Positions 43,683 through 53,903 of a stretch of 64,000 nucleotides of DNA are shown here, piece after piece. Under the pieces are notes generated by a model. It did no database searches and was not told where the DNA came from. It saw only the letters and a list, made by a program, of their open reading frames with translations. The first letter of the stretch is position 1. Each line of letters starts with the position of its first letter. Origin of the DNA: 2-02-FULL-62-17 sp046153355 (GTDB lineage Bacteria; Pseudomonadota; Gammaproteobacteria; Burkholderiales; SG8-39); assembly GCA_046153355.1 (NCBI GenBank), contig JBJXEY010000163.1, positions 7,994 through 71,993 of the forward strand, given 5' to 3'. The position numbers and the translations under genes are program-made.

Positions 43683-44334
43683 ACCGCTCTTCTTAAAGTG
43701 GCGAGCAGGAAAACAACTATTTCGAGTGCACGACACCTGCTACGCCGCGTCGCAGTTCAACGATTCCGGAAAAGGGGACGCGCGCTTTAGCCCCCTACGT
43801 AGCGCATCCGGCAAAATCGTGCCAACACTCTACGCTGGGCAAACGCGCTCCTCGGTGTTGATGGAAACGGTATTTCACGATGTGCCAACACCTGCCTCCG
43901 ACTACATACTCGATATCGACGATCTCAATGGCTTGGTGATGTCTTCTATCGCGCCGCGCCGCACGCTGCGTTTGCTTGCGCTCACCAGTATTGGGCTCAG
44001 ACGCCTGGGCGAGGCAAAGACCCGCGTTATCGAAACCCCAAGCAGCGACTATCCGCAAACGCGCGCGCTCGCACTCGCCTGGCATGACGCCTATCGCCAC
44101 GCCGACGGCATGCTGTGGATGTCGCGTCAAGACGACCAAGCGCGGGCTTTGGTGCTATTTGGTGATCGCGTTGGCGAAAAAGAGTTCGACATTTTCGAGA
44201 ACAAGATCCCGGTAGACGAGAGCCCGCGATTTGAAGAGTTGATCGCCACCGCACAATCCATTGGGATACGGATGGCCTATAGCGGCAAGCAAGGCATGGT
44301 CACCATGGCCGATCTCATGGACGCATCGCCGTAA
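43675..44334 (+). CDS. RES-domain toxin
   Basis: 219 residues from ATG 43675. RES domain with LFRVHD near the start, YAGQTRSSVLMETVFHDV, and SRQDDQARALVLFGDRV. RES toxins of this class degrade NAD+ in tested cases. Antitoxin first, short overlap, fits a type II toxin-antitoxin operon. Confidence 0.85.
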   Translation: MAEPLFLKWRAGKQLFRVHDTCYAASQFNDSGKGDARFSPLRSASGKIVPTLYAGQTRSSVLMETVFHDVPTPASDYILDIDDLNGLVMSSIAPRRTLRLLALTSIGLRRLGEAKTRVIETPSSDYPQTRALALAWHDAYRHADGMLWMSRQDDQARALVLFGDRVGEKEFDIFENKIPVDESPRFEELIATAQSIGIRMAYSGKQGMVTMADLMDASP

Positions 44335-44485
44335 ATCCCCTCCTATATCTCAGCGTATCTCTCGCGAAAATTCACACCGCAATTCGATTTTCCTTTCCCA
44401 GTGACTATGGTTTCGCCATGGCATGCAAGGTCAAATTGCACTGCCAAATTTTGGTTAAGCCCCATGGTCTTGAGTTAAAATGCGC

Positions 44486-44580
44486 CTCCCTTGAGGAGCG
44501 TTGCGACAACCTAGGAAATCCACGGTTGCCAGGCTCAAGGTGTCAATCTGAAACCGCGCTCGCTAACCTCTAAATCGAAA
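44486..44580 (+). ncRNA. SAH riboswitch upstream of ahcY
   Basis: Conserved core GAGGAGCGTTGCGAC (44493-44507), then TTGCCAGGCTC (44526-44536) and CGCGCTCGCT (44555-44564), in the order and spacing of the S-adenosylhomocysteine riboswitch. GAGCG (44496-44500) pairs with CGCTC (44557-44561). It ends just before the ribosome binding site AAGGAGG (44579-44585), so SAH should switch ahcY on. Confidence 0.93.
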
Positions 44581-44591
44581 GGAGGCGCGAG

Positions 44592-46016
<1,425 letters not shown>

Positions 46017-46050
46017 GCACGGAGCTTTGCCGGTGAGCATCCGGCGGCAT

Positions 46051-46087
46051 AAAAAGCGGAGGGCTTCACAGGCCTTCCGCTTTTTTT
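46051..46087 (+). terminator. Rho-independent terminator of ahcY
   Basis: AAAAAGCGGAGGGC, short loop, GCCTTCCGC then seven T (46081-46087). Nine-base-pair stem with one G-U pair. Confidence 0.9.
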
Positions 46088-46171
46088 GTTTTCATTTTTA
46101 TCGCAGCCGGAATCGTGGGCGCGTGCGATCATGTGCACGCAACATCGCACCGAATCATCGCGGAGCCTTCG

Positions 46172-46537
46172 ATGAAAAATGAATTTGCGGACTACATCCA
46201 GGATTTGCTCGCAGCGCACGGTCGCATCCTGGTGAAACGCATGTTCGGCGGTCACGGCGTGTACTGCGACGGGTTGTTCATCGCCATATTGAGCGGCGAC
46301 ACGCTTTATTTCAAGGCCGACGAAGCAACGCGGCAGGCGTTCGAAACGGCGGATTGCGCCCGCTTCACTTACTCCCGCGCCGGCAAGACCGCCACGTTGG
46401 GTTTCTATGCGGCGCCCGCCGAAGCGCTGGAGTCACCGGCCCTCATCAAACCCTGGGCAAATCTTGCAATCGAGGCGGCCCTGCGTTCACAAGCGGAAAA
46501 AACTCCCGCGAAGGACAGGCGTCGGTTGACCAAGTAG
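46172..46537 (+). CDS. TfoX N-terminal domain protein
   Basis: 121 residues from ATG 46172 (MKNEFADYIQDLL). Typical TfoX_N sequence: KRMFGGHGVYCDGLFIAIL and LYFKADEATRQAF. It lacks the TfoX C-terminal domain. Full-length TfoX controls competence in gammaproteobacteria; the role of the short form is unknown. Confidence 0.87.
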   Translation: MKNEFADYIQDLLAAHGRILVKRMFGGHGVYCDGLFIAILSGDTLYFKADEATRQAFETADCARFTYSRAGKTATLGFYAAPAEALESPALIKPWANLAIEAALRSQAEKTPAKDRRRLTK

Positions 46538-46610
46538 GGGCCGACCTGCGCTAGGCCTGGGCATTTTTCACCAATCGATCAACATGAATTCGACTTTTCC
46601 GCAGGCTTGA

Positions 46611-47417
46611 ATGTCCACCCAACCGCTGCCCGAAGAAATCACTTCCTACGATCTGCTCAAATCCGCGGCCGTGGTTCTCATGGTGGTCGATCACCTGGGC
46701 TACTACTTTTTCTACGACGACCCGTGGTGGCGCGCGCTGGGCCGCATCGGTTTTCCGGTGTGGTTCTTTCTGGTGGGCTATTCCGCCGCACGCAAAATAC
46801 CCGCGCGTCTGACCGTGTCGGCGATTGTTGTGCTGCTCTCAAGCGCCTTGGTCGGCCTAGCCTTGTTGCCGCTGAATGCACTGTTCACCATCATCGCGAT
46901 CCGCGCGCTGATCGATCCTCTGATGCGCTTTGCTATGCATAGCCGCGCGCGACTATGGCTCACGAGCGCCGCGTTGGCCGCGATTACCCTGCCCAGTTGC
47001 GCGCTCACCGAATACGGAACGATGGGCCTCATCACCGCCATGTTCGGCTTTGTCGTGCGCAACCGGAAAAAAACCGGTGACGACGCGCTTGCCTTGCAAT
47101 TCATGATTTTTGCCCTGCTGGTCTTTGTGTTCTACCAGCAGTTACTCTACCGTTTCGGTCCGGCCCAATTTATCGTCATGGCGCTGTGCACCGCCGCGAT
47201 GCACTACACGATCCTGCATTTCCAGCCGCGCACCTATCCGCGACTGACGGCGCGTTGTCCGCGCGCCCTAACGGCCGTGTTACAGCTGTGCGGGCGCTGG
47301 ACGCTGGAAATCTACGTCGTGCATCTATTTGCCTTCGGCGTTCTGGCCGTGCTCTTGGATATTCCGGGCATGGGCTGGTTTCAGATACGAAGCGGTTTGC
47401 CATCCTTTGGCACGTAA
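46611..47417 (+). CDS. TraX-like membrane protein
   Basis: 268 residues with about eight membrane helices. The start YDLLKSAAVVLMVVDHLGYY and GRIGFPVWFFLVGYSAARK match the TraX/acyltransferase-3-like family; F-plasmid TraX acetylates pilin. No conjugation genes are nearby, so this is probably a chromosomal acyltransferase of unknown target. Confidence 0.8.
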   Translation: MSTQPLPEEITSYDLLKSAAVVLMVVDHLGYYFFYDDPWWRALGRIGFPVWFFLVGYSAARKIPARLTVSAIVVLLSSALVGLALLPLNALFTIIAIRALIDPLMRFAMHSRARLWLTSAALAAITLPSCALTEYGTMGLITAMFGFVVRNRKKTGDDALALQFMIFALLVFVFYQQLLYRFGPAQFIVMALCTAAMHYTILHFQPRTYPRLTARCPRALTAVLQLCGRWTLEIYVVHLFAFGVLAVLLDIPGMGWFQIRSGLPSFGT

Positions 47418-47487
47418 TTCCACTGACATACCGCCTGGATTCGCCCTTCAGCCCATCCCCTATCGCAAGGCGGGCGCGCAGGCACCA

Positions 47488-49395
47488 TCAACCGCGCGCC
47501 GGCGCCGCGCATTGGCCATGCAACGCGTAGTGCCGGGCGGCGGCAAGCGAAGGGTCATCGCGGCTGCCCGGATAAATATCTACCCTGTCCTCCACCTTGC
47601 ACTGTGCTGGGATGCCCATGGTGTATTGCCCCTCGCCGCGCGCGTTCCCAAGTTCAAAGGAAATCAGCAGGAAATCGGTGCCGCGAAAGCGCAGCGGTCG
47701 GAAGCCATAGGGCTTCCCGCAGGTCGTCTGACCGATGGTGACCACCTCAACAAACGGTCTGAGCCCATTAATCAGCGCCTCGCTCGATGAACAGGTCATG
47801 CCGCCGGTAAGGATGAAAACCCTGCGCAGGCCTAGCGCGTGAGGGCGCGAATCAAATCGCCCGCTATTCCAGTTCAAATCGCGATAGCGCTCATTGTGCC
47901 GCTCGGTAATGAGGGCTTCTCCAGATAGCATGGGACTGGCGATCAGGCTAGCAAGGTGTGTTGCCGCATTGGTGGTGCCACCAAGGTTGTAGCGAAGATC
48001 GATCACCAGCTCGCGGATGCCCGCCGCGCTGAACTCCCTGAACGCCGCATCGGTGCTATCGCGGAAGCGTCGGGCAAAACCATCCAGATACAGGTAGCCC
48101 ACCGGCGTGGCGTCCCAATTTAGAACGCTTGAGGTGACCGCCCGCTCGTCGCCGCTGCCAAGGTTCACGGTACGCGTGGTTTTGCCCGGTGGAATGCGGA
48201 ACACGGCATTGCCCTCGGCCGTCGGTTCGTCAACCAAGATCCAGCCGCGCTCTACACCAGCTCGCCCGGCGCCACTGGCGGGGTTTACCTGCGTCACCCA
48301 ATAACCGTTTTCGCCATAGGCAACGCTGAAGCCGAAATACTTTTCCCGGCCGAAAAGCTTTTCAGCTGGTACAGCGCGGCTAAATCGATCCGCCGGGAGC
48401 CGTGCGGCGCGAATGAATTCGCCGGCATCAAGACCTGCCCCAGGCTCCGCCGGAAGTTGATCCGCCCACAAGTACGAGTCACGCATCGCAAACCACGCAA
48501 ACTGCGCCCTCGACATAGGCAACAAGGCGCTGTTCCAAGAAACCATACGAGCCACTTCCAGATTCAGCAGCGAACCGACGATCCCGAGGGCGGCAAACCA
48601 GAACGCGGCAAACCAAACGAGGCCTTGCAGGACCACCGTGACGCGCAATGGCCGTGGCGCGTCGGAGTAATGCGCCATCACCAGCGCGCCTGGCAGACCC
48701 AGCCAGCCCCATGACACCCAAGATTTGTCATTCGATAACTGATGCACGCACCACACCGCCAGCACCAGCGCTGCCGCATCAAATAGCAGCGTGCGTAGCC
48801 GCAGAGGGATACCCCCAGCCCGATGCAGCATGGCCGAGGTGAAAACGCCCAGCAGCGCCGCAACCAAAAGGAGCGGCAGGGTGTCATTCCAGTCGATTGG
48901 AAGAAACAGTACGAACGAACGCCGCAGCAAGACCAGCAGGCAAAGCATGGCGCCGCCATACGCCAATCGCAACATGCCGGTGGGACATTCAATGGCGAAA
49001 CGCCACGGCAAACCGCGATGCCACAAGCAGGCAATAGCCACGGCAAACCCCGCGACCCAACCGGTCAACCAATCGCCGTACTTGGTGGGCGCGCCCCAGT
49101 CGAGGAGATCGAAGAGGCCGGCAGATGCTAGCGCCAACCCAATGGCCTGCAACCAGAGGTTGTTTCGTTGCGGCAGCAGGTTGACCACGAGCAAAACCAG
49201 GCCGACAAGGATCGTCGCCCCTTCAACCCGAAACCAGACAAACCAACCGGCGAAATCAGCCGCCGCCAACAACAACGCGAAGAAGGCCGCGAACATGAGC
49301 GAGGGCGCGTGCGCATCTTCATTCCCATTCCAAGAAGCTCCCCGATCACCAATTGATTCGGGTGTATTGCAAACAACATCGACGCGGGGATTCAC
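47488..49395 (-). CDS. Multi-pass membrane protein with S41 peptidase domain
   Basis: 635 residues. N-terminal half (about 30-290) has eight or nine membrane helices; the C-terminal half carries a PDZ-like segment and an S41 catalytic domain: ELVIDLRYNLGGTTNAATHL, a serine in TGGMTCSSSEALINGL and a lysine in TCGKPYGF. Catalytic residues look intact. S41 domains on a polytopic membrane part are uncommon; substrate unknown. The start at 49395 is not well fixed; ATG 49294 (MFAAFFAL) is an alternative. Confidence 0.8.
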   Translation of the reverse strand: MNPRVDVVCNTPESIGDRGASWNGNEDAHAPSLMFAAFFALLLAAADFAGWFVWFRVEGATILVGLVLLVVNLLPQRNNLWLQAIGLALASAGLFDLLDWGAPTKYGDWLTGWVAGFAVAIACLWHRGLPWRFAIECPTGMLRLAYGGAMLCLLVLLRRSFVLFLPIDWNDTLPLLLVAALLGVFTSAMLHRAGGIPLRLRTLLFDAAALVLAVWCVHQLSNDKSWVSWGWLGLPGALVMAHYSDAPRPLRVTVVLQGLVWFAAFWFAALGIVGSLLNLEVARMVSWNSALLPMSRAQFAWFAMRDSYLWADQLPAEPGAGLDAGEFIRAARLPADRFSRAVPAEKLFGREKYFGFSVAYGENGYWVTQVNPASGAGRAGVERGWILVDEPTAEGNAVFRIPPGKTTRTVNLGSGDERAVTSSVLNWDATPVGYLYLDGFARRFRDSTDAAFREFSAAGIRELVIDLRYNLGGTTNAATHLASLIASPMLSGEALITERHNERYRDLNWNSGRFDSRPHALGLRRVFILTGGMTCSSSEALINGLRPFVEVVTIGQTTCGKPYGFRPLRFRGTDFLLISFELGNARGEGQYTMGIPAQCKVEDRVDIYPGSRDDPSLAAARHYALHGQCAAPARG

Positions 49396-49744
49396 TGTGG
49401 TCCTGGAAAACTTTGATCCATCCTCTTGCGGCCCGAATAGCTACCGCGCATCCGCGAATTATCGCAACGGGAATAGAAATTAACTATCGACAAGGTAGAA
49501 AAATACAATTTCCCCTACAACCCGTGGGTTTCTATAGTGCCGCTGTCAGCGGCAATAGCCTTGTCATACTCATCAACATAGAGGAAACCGCCACATGAAA
49601 CTCATAGGAAATCAGAAAGCACTGAACGAACTGGGCTAGAGTAATGGGCCGCCCGCGCTACTGACCGGCGCAATTCGTCGGCGCTTTTCGCCAGCACTCG
49701 ACGGGCGGCCACTTCAGCACCAAGGCAACAACAAAAGGAACATC
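49396..49744 (+). other. Structured leader with a 14-codon ORF before the Fe-S protein gene
   Basis: 349 bases between the S41 gene and the Fe-S protein gene. It contains a 14-codon frame (49595-49639, MKLIGNQKALNELG) behind AGAGGAAA, then a long hairpin with perfect 9-bp arms, GGCCGCCCG (49647-49655) and CGGGCGGCC (49702-49710), with smaller GC stems in its loop. No T tract follows. It may be a leader peptide with a regulatory RNA, or the stump of a lost gene. Confidence 0.45.
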
Positions 49745-51070
49745 ATGGCTCAAGAAGGTAATCTCCAAGCGCCCACCCGCCACGCCCTCGACTGGCAGAA
49801 CCCCGATTTCTTCAATGAAGAATCGCTGCACAAGGAGATGGAGCGCGTTTTCGACATTTGTCACGGCTGCCGCCGCTGCGTGAGTCTTTGTCAATCGTTC
49901 CCCACGTTGTTTGACTTAGTCGACGAATGCGAATCCATGGAAGTCGATGGCGTCAAGAAAGAGGATTACAAAAAGGTTGTAGATCATTGTTACCTGTGCG
50001 ACCTGTGTTACATGACCAAATGCCCGTACGTGCCACCCCACGCGTGGAATGTGGATTTTCCGCATCTGATGCTGCGTGCCAAAGCGGTCGAATACCAAAA
50101 GGGCGGCACGAAACTTCGCGACAAGATCCTCACCAGCACCGATGTGGTGGGTAGTTTCGTTGGCATCCCCATCGTTGCGCCCACCGTCAATGCGGTCAAT
50201 AAAGTTGGCGTGGCACGCAAGGCATTGCAGGCGGTGGCGGAAATTCACGCCGACGCCTGGCTACCGGAATTCGTAAGTAAAAGTTTGCGCAGCCGCCTCA
50301 AAAAACTGCCCAGCGACACCACGGGAGAAGTCGCCGGCAAAACCAAAGGCAAAGTGGCGCTGTTTGCCACCTGTTACATGAACCGCAACGAGCCTGGCCC
50401 CGGCGAAGACATGGCCGTCGTATTTGCGCATAACAGCATTCCGCTCACCATCGCGACAAAGGAACGTTGCTGCGGCATGCCTAAGCTGGAGTTGGGCGAT
50501 CTCGAATCAGTCAAGGCCGCGAAGGAATTCAACATTCCGGTGCTCGCCAAAATGGTCGATGAGGGCTGGGATCTCACCGCGTTGATCCCCTCTTGTGTGC
50601 TGATGTTCAAGCAGGAACTGCCCTTGATGTTCCCCAACGACTCTGAGGTACAAAAGGTGAAAGCGGCGTTTTACGACCCGTTTGAATACCTGATGCTGCG
50701 CCACAAAGAAGGCAAGCTGAACACCGATTTCAAACAAGGCTTGGGTAAGGTGGCCTATCAGGCGGCATGCCATCAGCGCGTGCAGAACATTGGCCCAAAA
50801 ACAAAGGAGATTCTTTCGCTCATTCCTGACACCAAAGTCGATATGATCGAGCGCTGCTCCGGGCACGATGGCACCTATGCGGTGAAAAAGGAATTTCATG
50901 AATTCGCCATGAAAATCGTCAAGCCAGTGGTGGCCCGCGTCAATGACGCCAAACCCGATCACTATGGTTCCGACTGTGCGATGGCCGGTCATCACATCGC
51001 CCATGCGCGCGCCGACGGCAGCGCGCCTGAACACCCCATGACTTTGTTACGCATGGCCTACGGCCTTTGA
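49745..51070 (+). CDS. Heterodisulfide reductase/GlpC-like Fe-S protein
   Basis: 441 residues. Two 4Fe-4S motifs (CHGCRRCVSLC, about 39-49, and CYLCDLCYMTKCP, about 82-94) and two CCG-type domains: ERCCGMPKLE and ACHQRVQNIG with CSGHDG. Such proteins pass electrons, like GlpC or HdrD. Its stop overlaps the DUF3501 start by 4 bases. In related operons I recall a rubrerythrin gene in front; here only a 14-codon frame is found. Confidence 0.88.
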   Translation: MAQEGNLQAPTRHALDWQNPDFFNEESLHKEMERVFDICHGCRRCVSLCQSFPTLFDLVDECESMEVDGVKKEDYKKVVDHCYLCDLCYMTKCPYVPPHAWNVDFPHLMLRAKAVEYQKGGTKLRDKILTSTDVVGSFVGIPIVAPTVNAVNKVGVARKALQAVAEIHADAWLPEFVSKSLRSRLKKLPSDTTGEVAGKTKGKVALFATCYMNRNEPGPGEDMAVVFAHNSIPLTIATKERCCGMPKLELGDLESVKAAKEFNIPVLAKMVDEGWDLTALIPSCVLMFKQELPLMFPNDSEVQKVKAAFYDPFEYLMLRHKEGKLNTDFKQGLGKVAYQAACHQRVQNIGPKTKEILSLIPDTKVDMIERCSGHDGTYAVKKEFHEFAMKIVKPVVARVNDAKPDHYGSDCAMAGHHIAHARADGSAPEHPMTLLRMAYGL

Positions 51071-51654
51071 AAGAAACTATGCTCACCCACGAAGACTTGT
51101 TTAGCCTGGAAAAATACGCGCGCGAGCGCACCGCGTTTCGCGCCAAGGTCATGGCGCACAAGGACCAGCGCCGCGTTGCGCTAGGAGAGAACGCCAACCT
51201 ATATTTCGAGGACGCGCTCACCATGCAATACCAGGTGCAGGAAATGCTGCGCCTGGAGCGGATTTTTGAACCTGAGAAAATCCAAGAGGAACTGGATGCC
51301 TACAACCCGCTGATCCCCAATGGCAGCAATTGGAAAGCCACCTTCATGCTCGAGTATGGCGATGAGGCCGAGCGCAAGGTTGCCTTGGCGAAGCTAGTTG
51401 GCATCGACAGCGCGGTGTGGATGCAGGTGGGCGCGTTGGAGAAAATCCGCCCCATTGCCAACGAAGATCTGGAGCGCAACACCGAGGAGAAAACCGCTGC
51501 GGTGCATTTCTTGCGCTTTGAACTGACGACGGAAATGGTGGCCGCAGTGAAGGGCGGCGCGCCGATACGTGCCGGCATTGATCACGCCAATTACCAGGCG
51601 AACGTCCAACTAAGCGAAACGACGCGTGCCTCACTGGCGCGGGACCTGGCATAA
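51067..51654 (+). CDS. DUF3501 family protein
   Basis: 195 residues, no membrane part. MLTHEDLFSLEKYARER and FEDALTMQYQVQEMLRLERIF are typical of DUF3501. Coupled to the Fe-S protein gene, its constant partner in proteobacteria, so it is probably part of the same redox unit. Function unknown. Either the first Met or the one four codons later (MLTHED) may start it. Confidence 0.87.
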   Translation: MKETMLTHEDLFSLEKYARERTAFRAKVMAHKDQRRVALGENANLYFEDALTMQYQVQEMLRLERIFEPEKIQEELDAYNPLIPNGSNWKATFMLEYGDEAERKVALAKLVGIDSAVWMQVGALEKIRPIANEDLERNTEEKTAAVHFLRFELTTEMVAAVKGGAPIRAGIDHANYQANVQLSETTRASLARDLA

Positions 51655-51729
51655 CCTGCCTAGGGATACTTGAGCGGTGTAACGGCGATTAGCAAAGCCA
51701 ATCAATTCGCCAGGGTTCTTGCCGAATTC

Positions 51730-53106
51730 TTAATGATTTTTAGTGGCTGCTTTAATACTGGCGCCACTAACATAAAGAAAATAAGTCATCGCTAGGATAT
51801 TTGCCACGACCAGCGCGCAAGCTGCACCCACCCAGAAACCCTTGGCACCCATGGGCGTGGCAATTCCCAGCCAGCTCAGATCCACGCTCTTCAGGGCAAA
51901 TAAATAGCCGCCGCCCAGGCCAACGCCCCACAACGCAAATGCGTTGCAAAACATCGGCACCAGCGCGCGCTTGTAGCCGCGCAACACGTTGATCGCCACG
52001 GCCTGCACCGCGTCCAAGGCGTGATACACCGCCACCACCGATAGCAATGTGGCGGCAATGGCGATCACCTTGGCATCCGGTGAATAAATCGCGGCGACTC
52101 GGTCGCTGGTAAAAAACAACAGCATACCCACGCAACAGCCAACGCCAAATGCCGTCGCAATGCCCACCAGCGCCGTTGAGCGCGCGCGCACGAAATCTTT
52201 AGCGCCAATCGCCTGCCCCACCAACACGCTCGCGGCATTGCCAATCGCCAAGGGAAGCATGTAGAGAATCGCGGCAAAGTTGCCGGCGATCTGATGCGCC
52301 GCCGAATTGAGGGGCCCCAATTGCGCTACGAACAAGGCCATGAAGGTAAATGCGGTGACATCGATAAAAAACGTCAACCCAATCGGCAAGCCCAGTGACA
52401 CCAGGTGCCCGATGCGTTTGAGATCCGGCCAGGACCAGCGCTCGAACACCTTGTAGCGGTCGTAATCGTGATCGGTGTAGCACCAGTACCAGGCGGCGAT
52501 CACGATGCCCCAGGAAATTACCGCAGTGGCCACCGCGCAACCCACACCACCCATTTCCGGCATACCGAAATAGCCATACATAAAAATCAGGTTCAACGGA
52601 ATCTTGAAGAGCAAGCCCGCCAGATTCAACATCATGATGGTGCGCGGTTTCGACACCGCCGAACTCAGGCCGTAGAAAATCCGAAATGCCAAGGTCGCCG
52701 GCACCGCCCACGACAATGCCGCCAGATACGCCCGCGTACGCACCTCTACCTCGGGTTCGAGTTGGGTCAACGCAAAAAACGGATCGGGATATTGCAACGC
52801 CAGGAAACAAAGCAGCGTCAACAGCAAGGCCAACCACGAACATTGGCGCACCTCTTCGCCAATTTCGCCAAAGCGCCCCGCACCGTAGAGCTGCGCGACG
52901 GTGGGCGTGAGAGCCAGCAGAATCCCCATCATCGCGACGAAAATGCTCATGTAAATCGATGCACCCACACCGATACCGGCTAGATCCAGCGTGCTGTAGC
53001 GCCCGGCCATGATGGTGTCGATAAAACCATTGGCCATCACCGCCATCTGGCCGACAAACATCGGCCAGCCGAGGCGAAAGATGTCTTTGAGGAGATGTCT
53101 AGACAT
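51730..53106 (-). CDS. MATE family multidrug/Na+ antiporter
   Basis: 458 residues with twelve membrane helices. RLGWPMFVGQMAVMANGFID at the N-terminus and SLGLPIGLTFFIDVTAFTFM at the second half are NorM-like repeats. Exports cationic drugs or metabolites with Na+ or H+. It stands alone, convergent with DUF3501. Confidence 0.92.
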   Translation of the reverse strand: MSRHLLKDIFRLGWPMFVGQMAVMANGFIDTIMAGRYSTLDLAGIGVGASIYMSIFVAMMGILLALTPTVAQLYGAGRFGEIGEEVRQCSWLALLLTLLCFLALQYPDPFFALTQLEPEVEVRTRAYLAALSWAVPATLAFRIFYGLSSAVSKPRTIMMLNLAGLLFKIPLNLIFMYGYFGMPEMGGVGCAVATAVISWGIVIAAWYWCYTDHDYDRYKVFERWSWPDLKRIGHLVSLGLPIGLTFFIDVTAFTFMALFVAQLGPLNSAAHQIAGNFAAILYMLPLAIGNAASVLVGQAIGAKDFVRARSTALVGIATAFGVGCCVGMLLFFTSDRVAAIYSPDAKVIAIAATLLSVVAVYHALDAVQAVAINVLRGYKRALVPMFCNAFALWGVGLGGGYLFALKSVDLSWLGIATPMGAKGFWVGAACALVVANILAMTYFLYVSGASIKAATKNH

Positions 53107-53151
53107 GAAGTTTCAGATTCGAAAATATCGCCACAGTATTTGACTCAAAAA

Positions 53152-53766
53152 TCAACGCCGCTCCAAAACCACCGCCAACTCAAACATTCCGCCAATAAAC
53201 GGATGATCGACGCGATCATAGGGCGGCTTGGGCCAATGCCAACGTGGTTCGGGAAACAAGGCGCGCATGGCGTGGATATCGCAGTGATAGGGTGGTCCTT
53301 CGATCTTGCCATTGGCGGCGTTTGGGCGCGACACTTGTGCGAACAAGGCATACAGGTTCCCGCCGGGGCGCAACCAGGTGTGAAGCTGCGCTGCATAGGC
53401 GACCCATTGATCCGGATGAATTGCGCATAGGCAAGTTTGCTCGTAGATAGCATCGAAGGGCTGTGTCGGCAACCAGGCCAAAGCATCCGCTTGAATGACT
53501 TCTGCTTTGAGCGATGCCGAGGCCAACCGGTCGCGAGTTCGTTCGATGGCGGCTTGCGCGTAGTCGATAGCCGTGACATCAAATCCGCGTTCGGCGAGCA
53601 AACGCACCTCGTGACCCGAGCCACAACCTGGCACGAGAATCCGACAAGGTTGCAGCGCGGCCCGATCAAGCCAGGCGGCCAATTGAGGGCTTGCCACTCG
53701 CCTATCCCATGGCGTTTCGTCACGTAAAAAACGCTCTTGCCAAAAAGTCACATCAGGGCCGGCCAT
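53152..53766 (-). CDS. TPMT-family SAM-dependent methyltransferase
   Basis: 204 residues from ATG 53766 (MAGPDVTFWQERF). SAM site CRILVPGCGSGHEVRLLAERG and the TPMT-type YEQTCLCAIHPDQW. Thiopurine methyltransferase relatives in bacteria methylate tellurite, selenite or thiols; the actual substrate is unknown. Divergent from an amidohydrolase gene. Confidence 0.88.
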   Translation of the reverse strand: MAGPDVTFWQERFLRDETPWDRRVASPQLAAWLDRAALQPCRILVPGCGSGHEVRLLAERGFDVTAIDYAQAAIERTRDRLASASLKAEVIQADALAWLPTQPFDAIYEQTCLCAIHPDQWVAYAAQLHTWLRPGGNLYALFAQVSRPNAANGKIEGPPYHCDIHAMRALFPEPRWHWPKPPYDRVDHPFIGGMFELAVVLERR

Positions 53767-53903
53767 TGATTTCTTCACCATTGATACGCCATCGTGGCCG
53801 CGACACTATAACGTCTAGCCAAGCCTCACAGTCCACGCCAAATCGATACGGGAAACTTCGCCATAATGGTGACTACGCAAAATCATTGAACCAGGAGAAC
53901 GCA

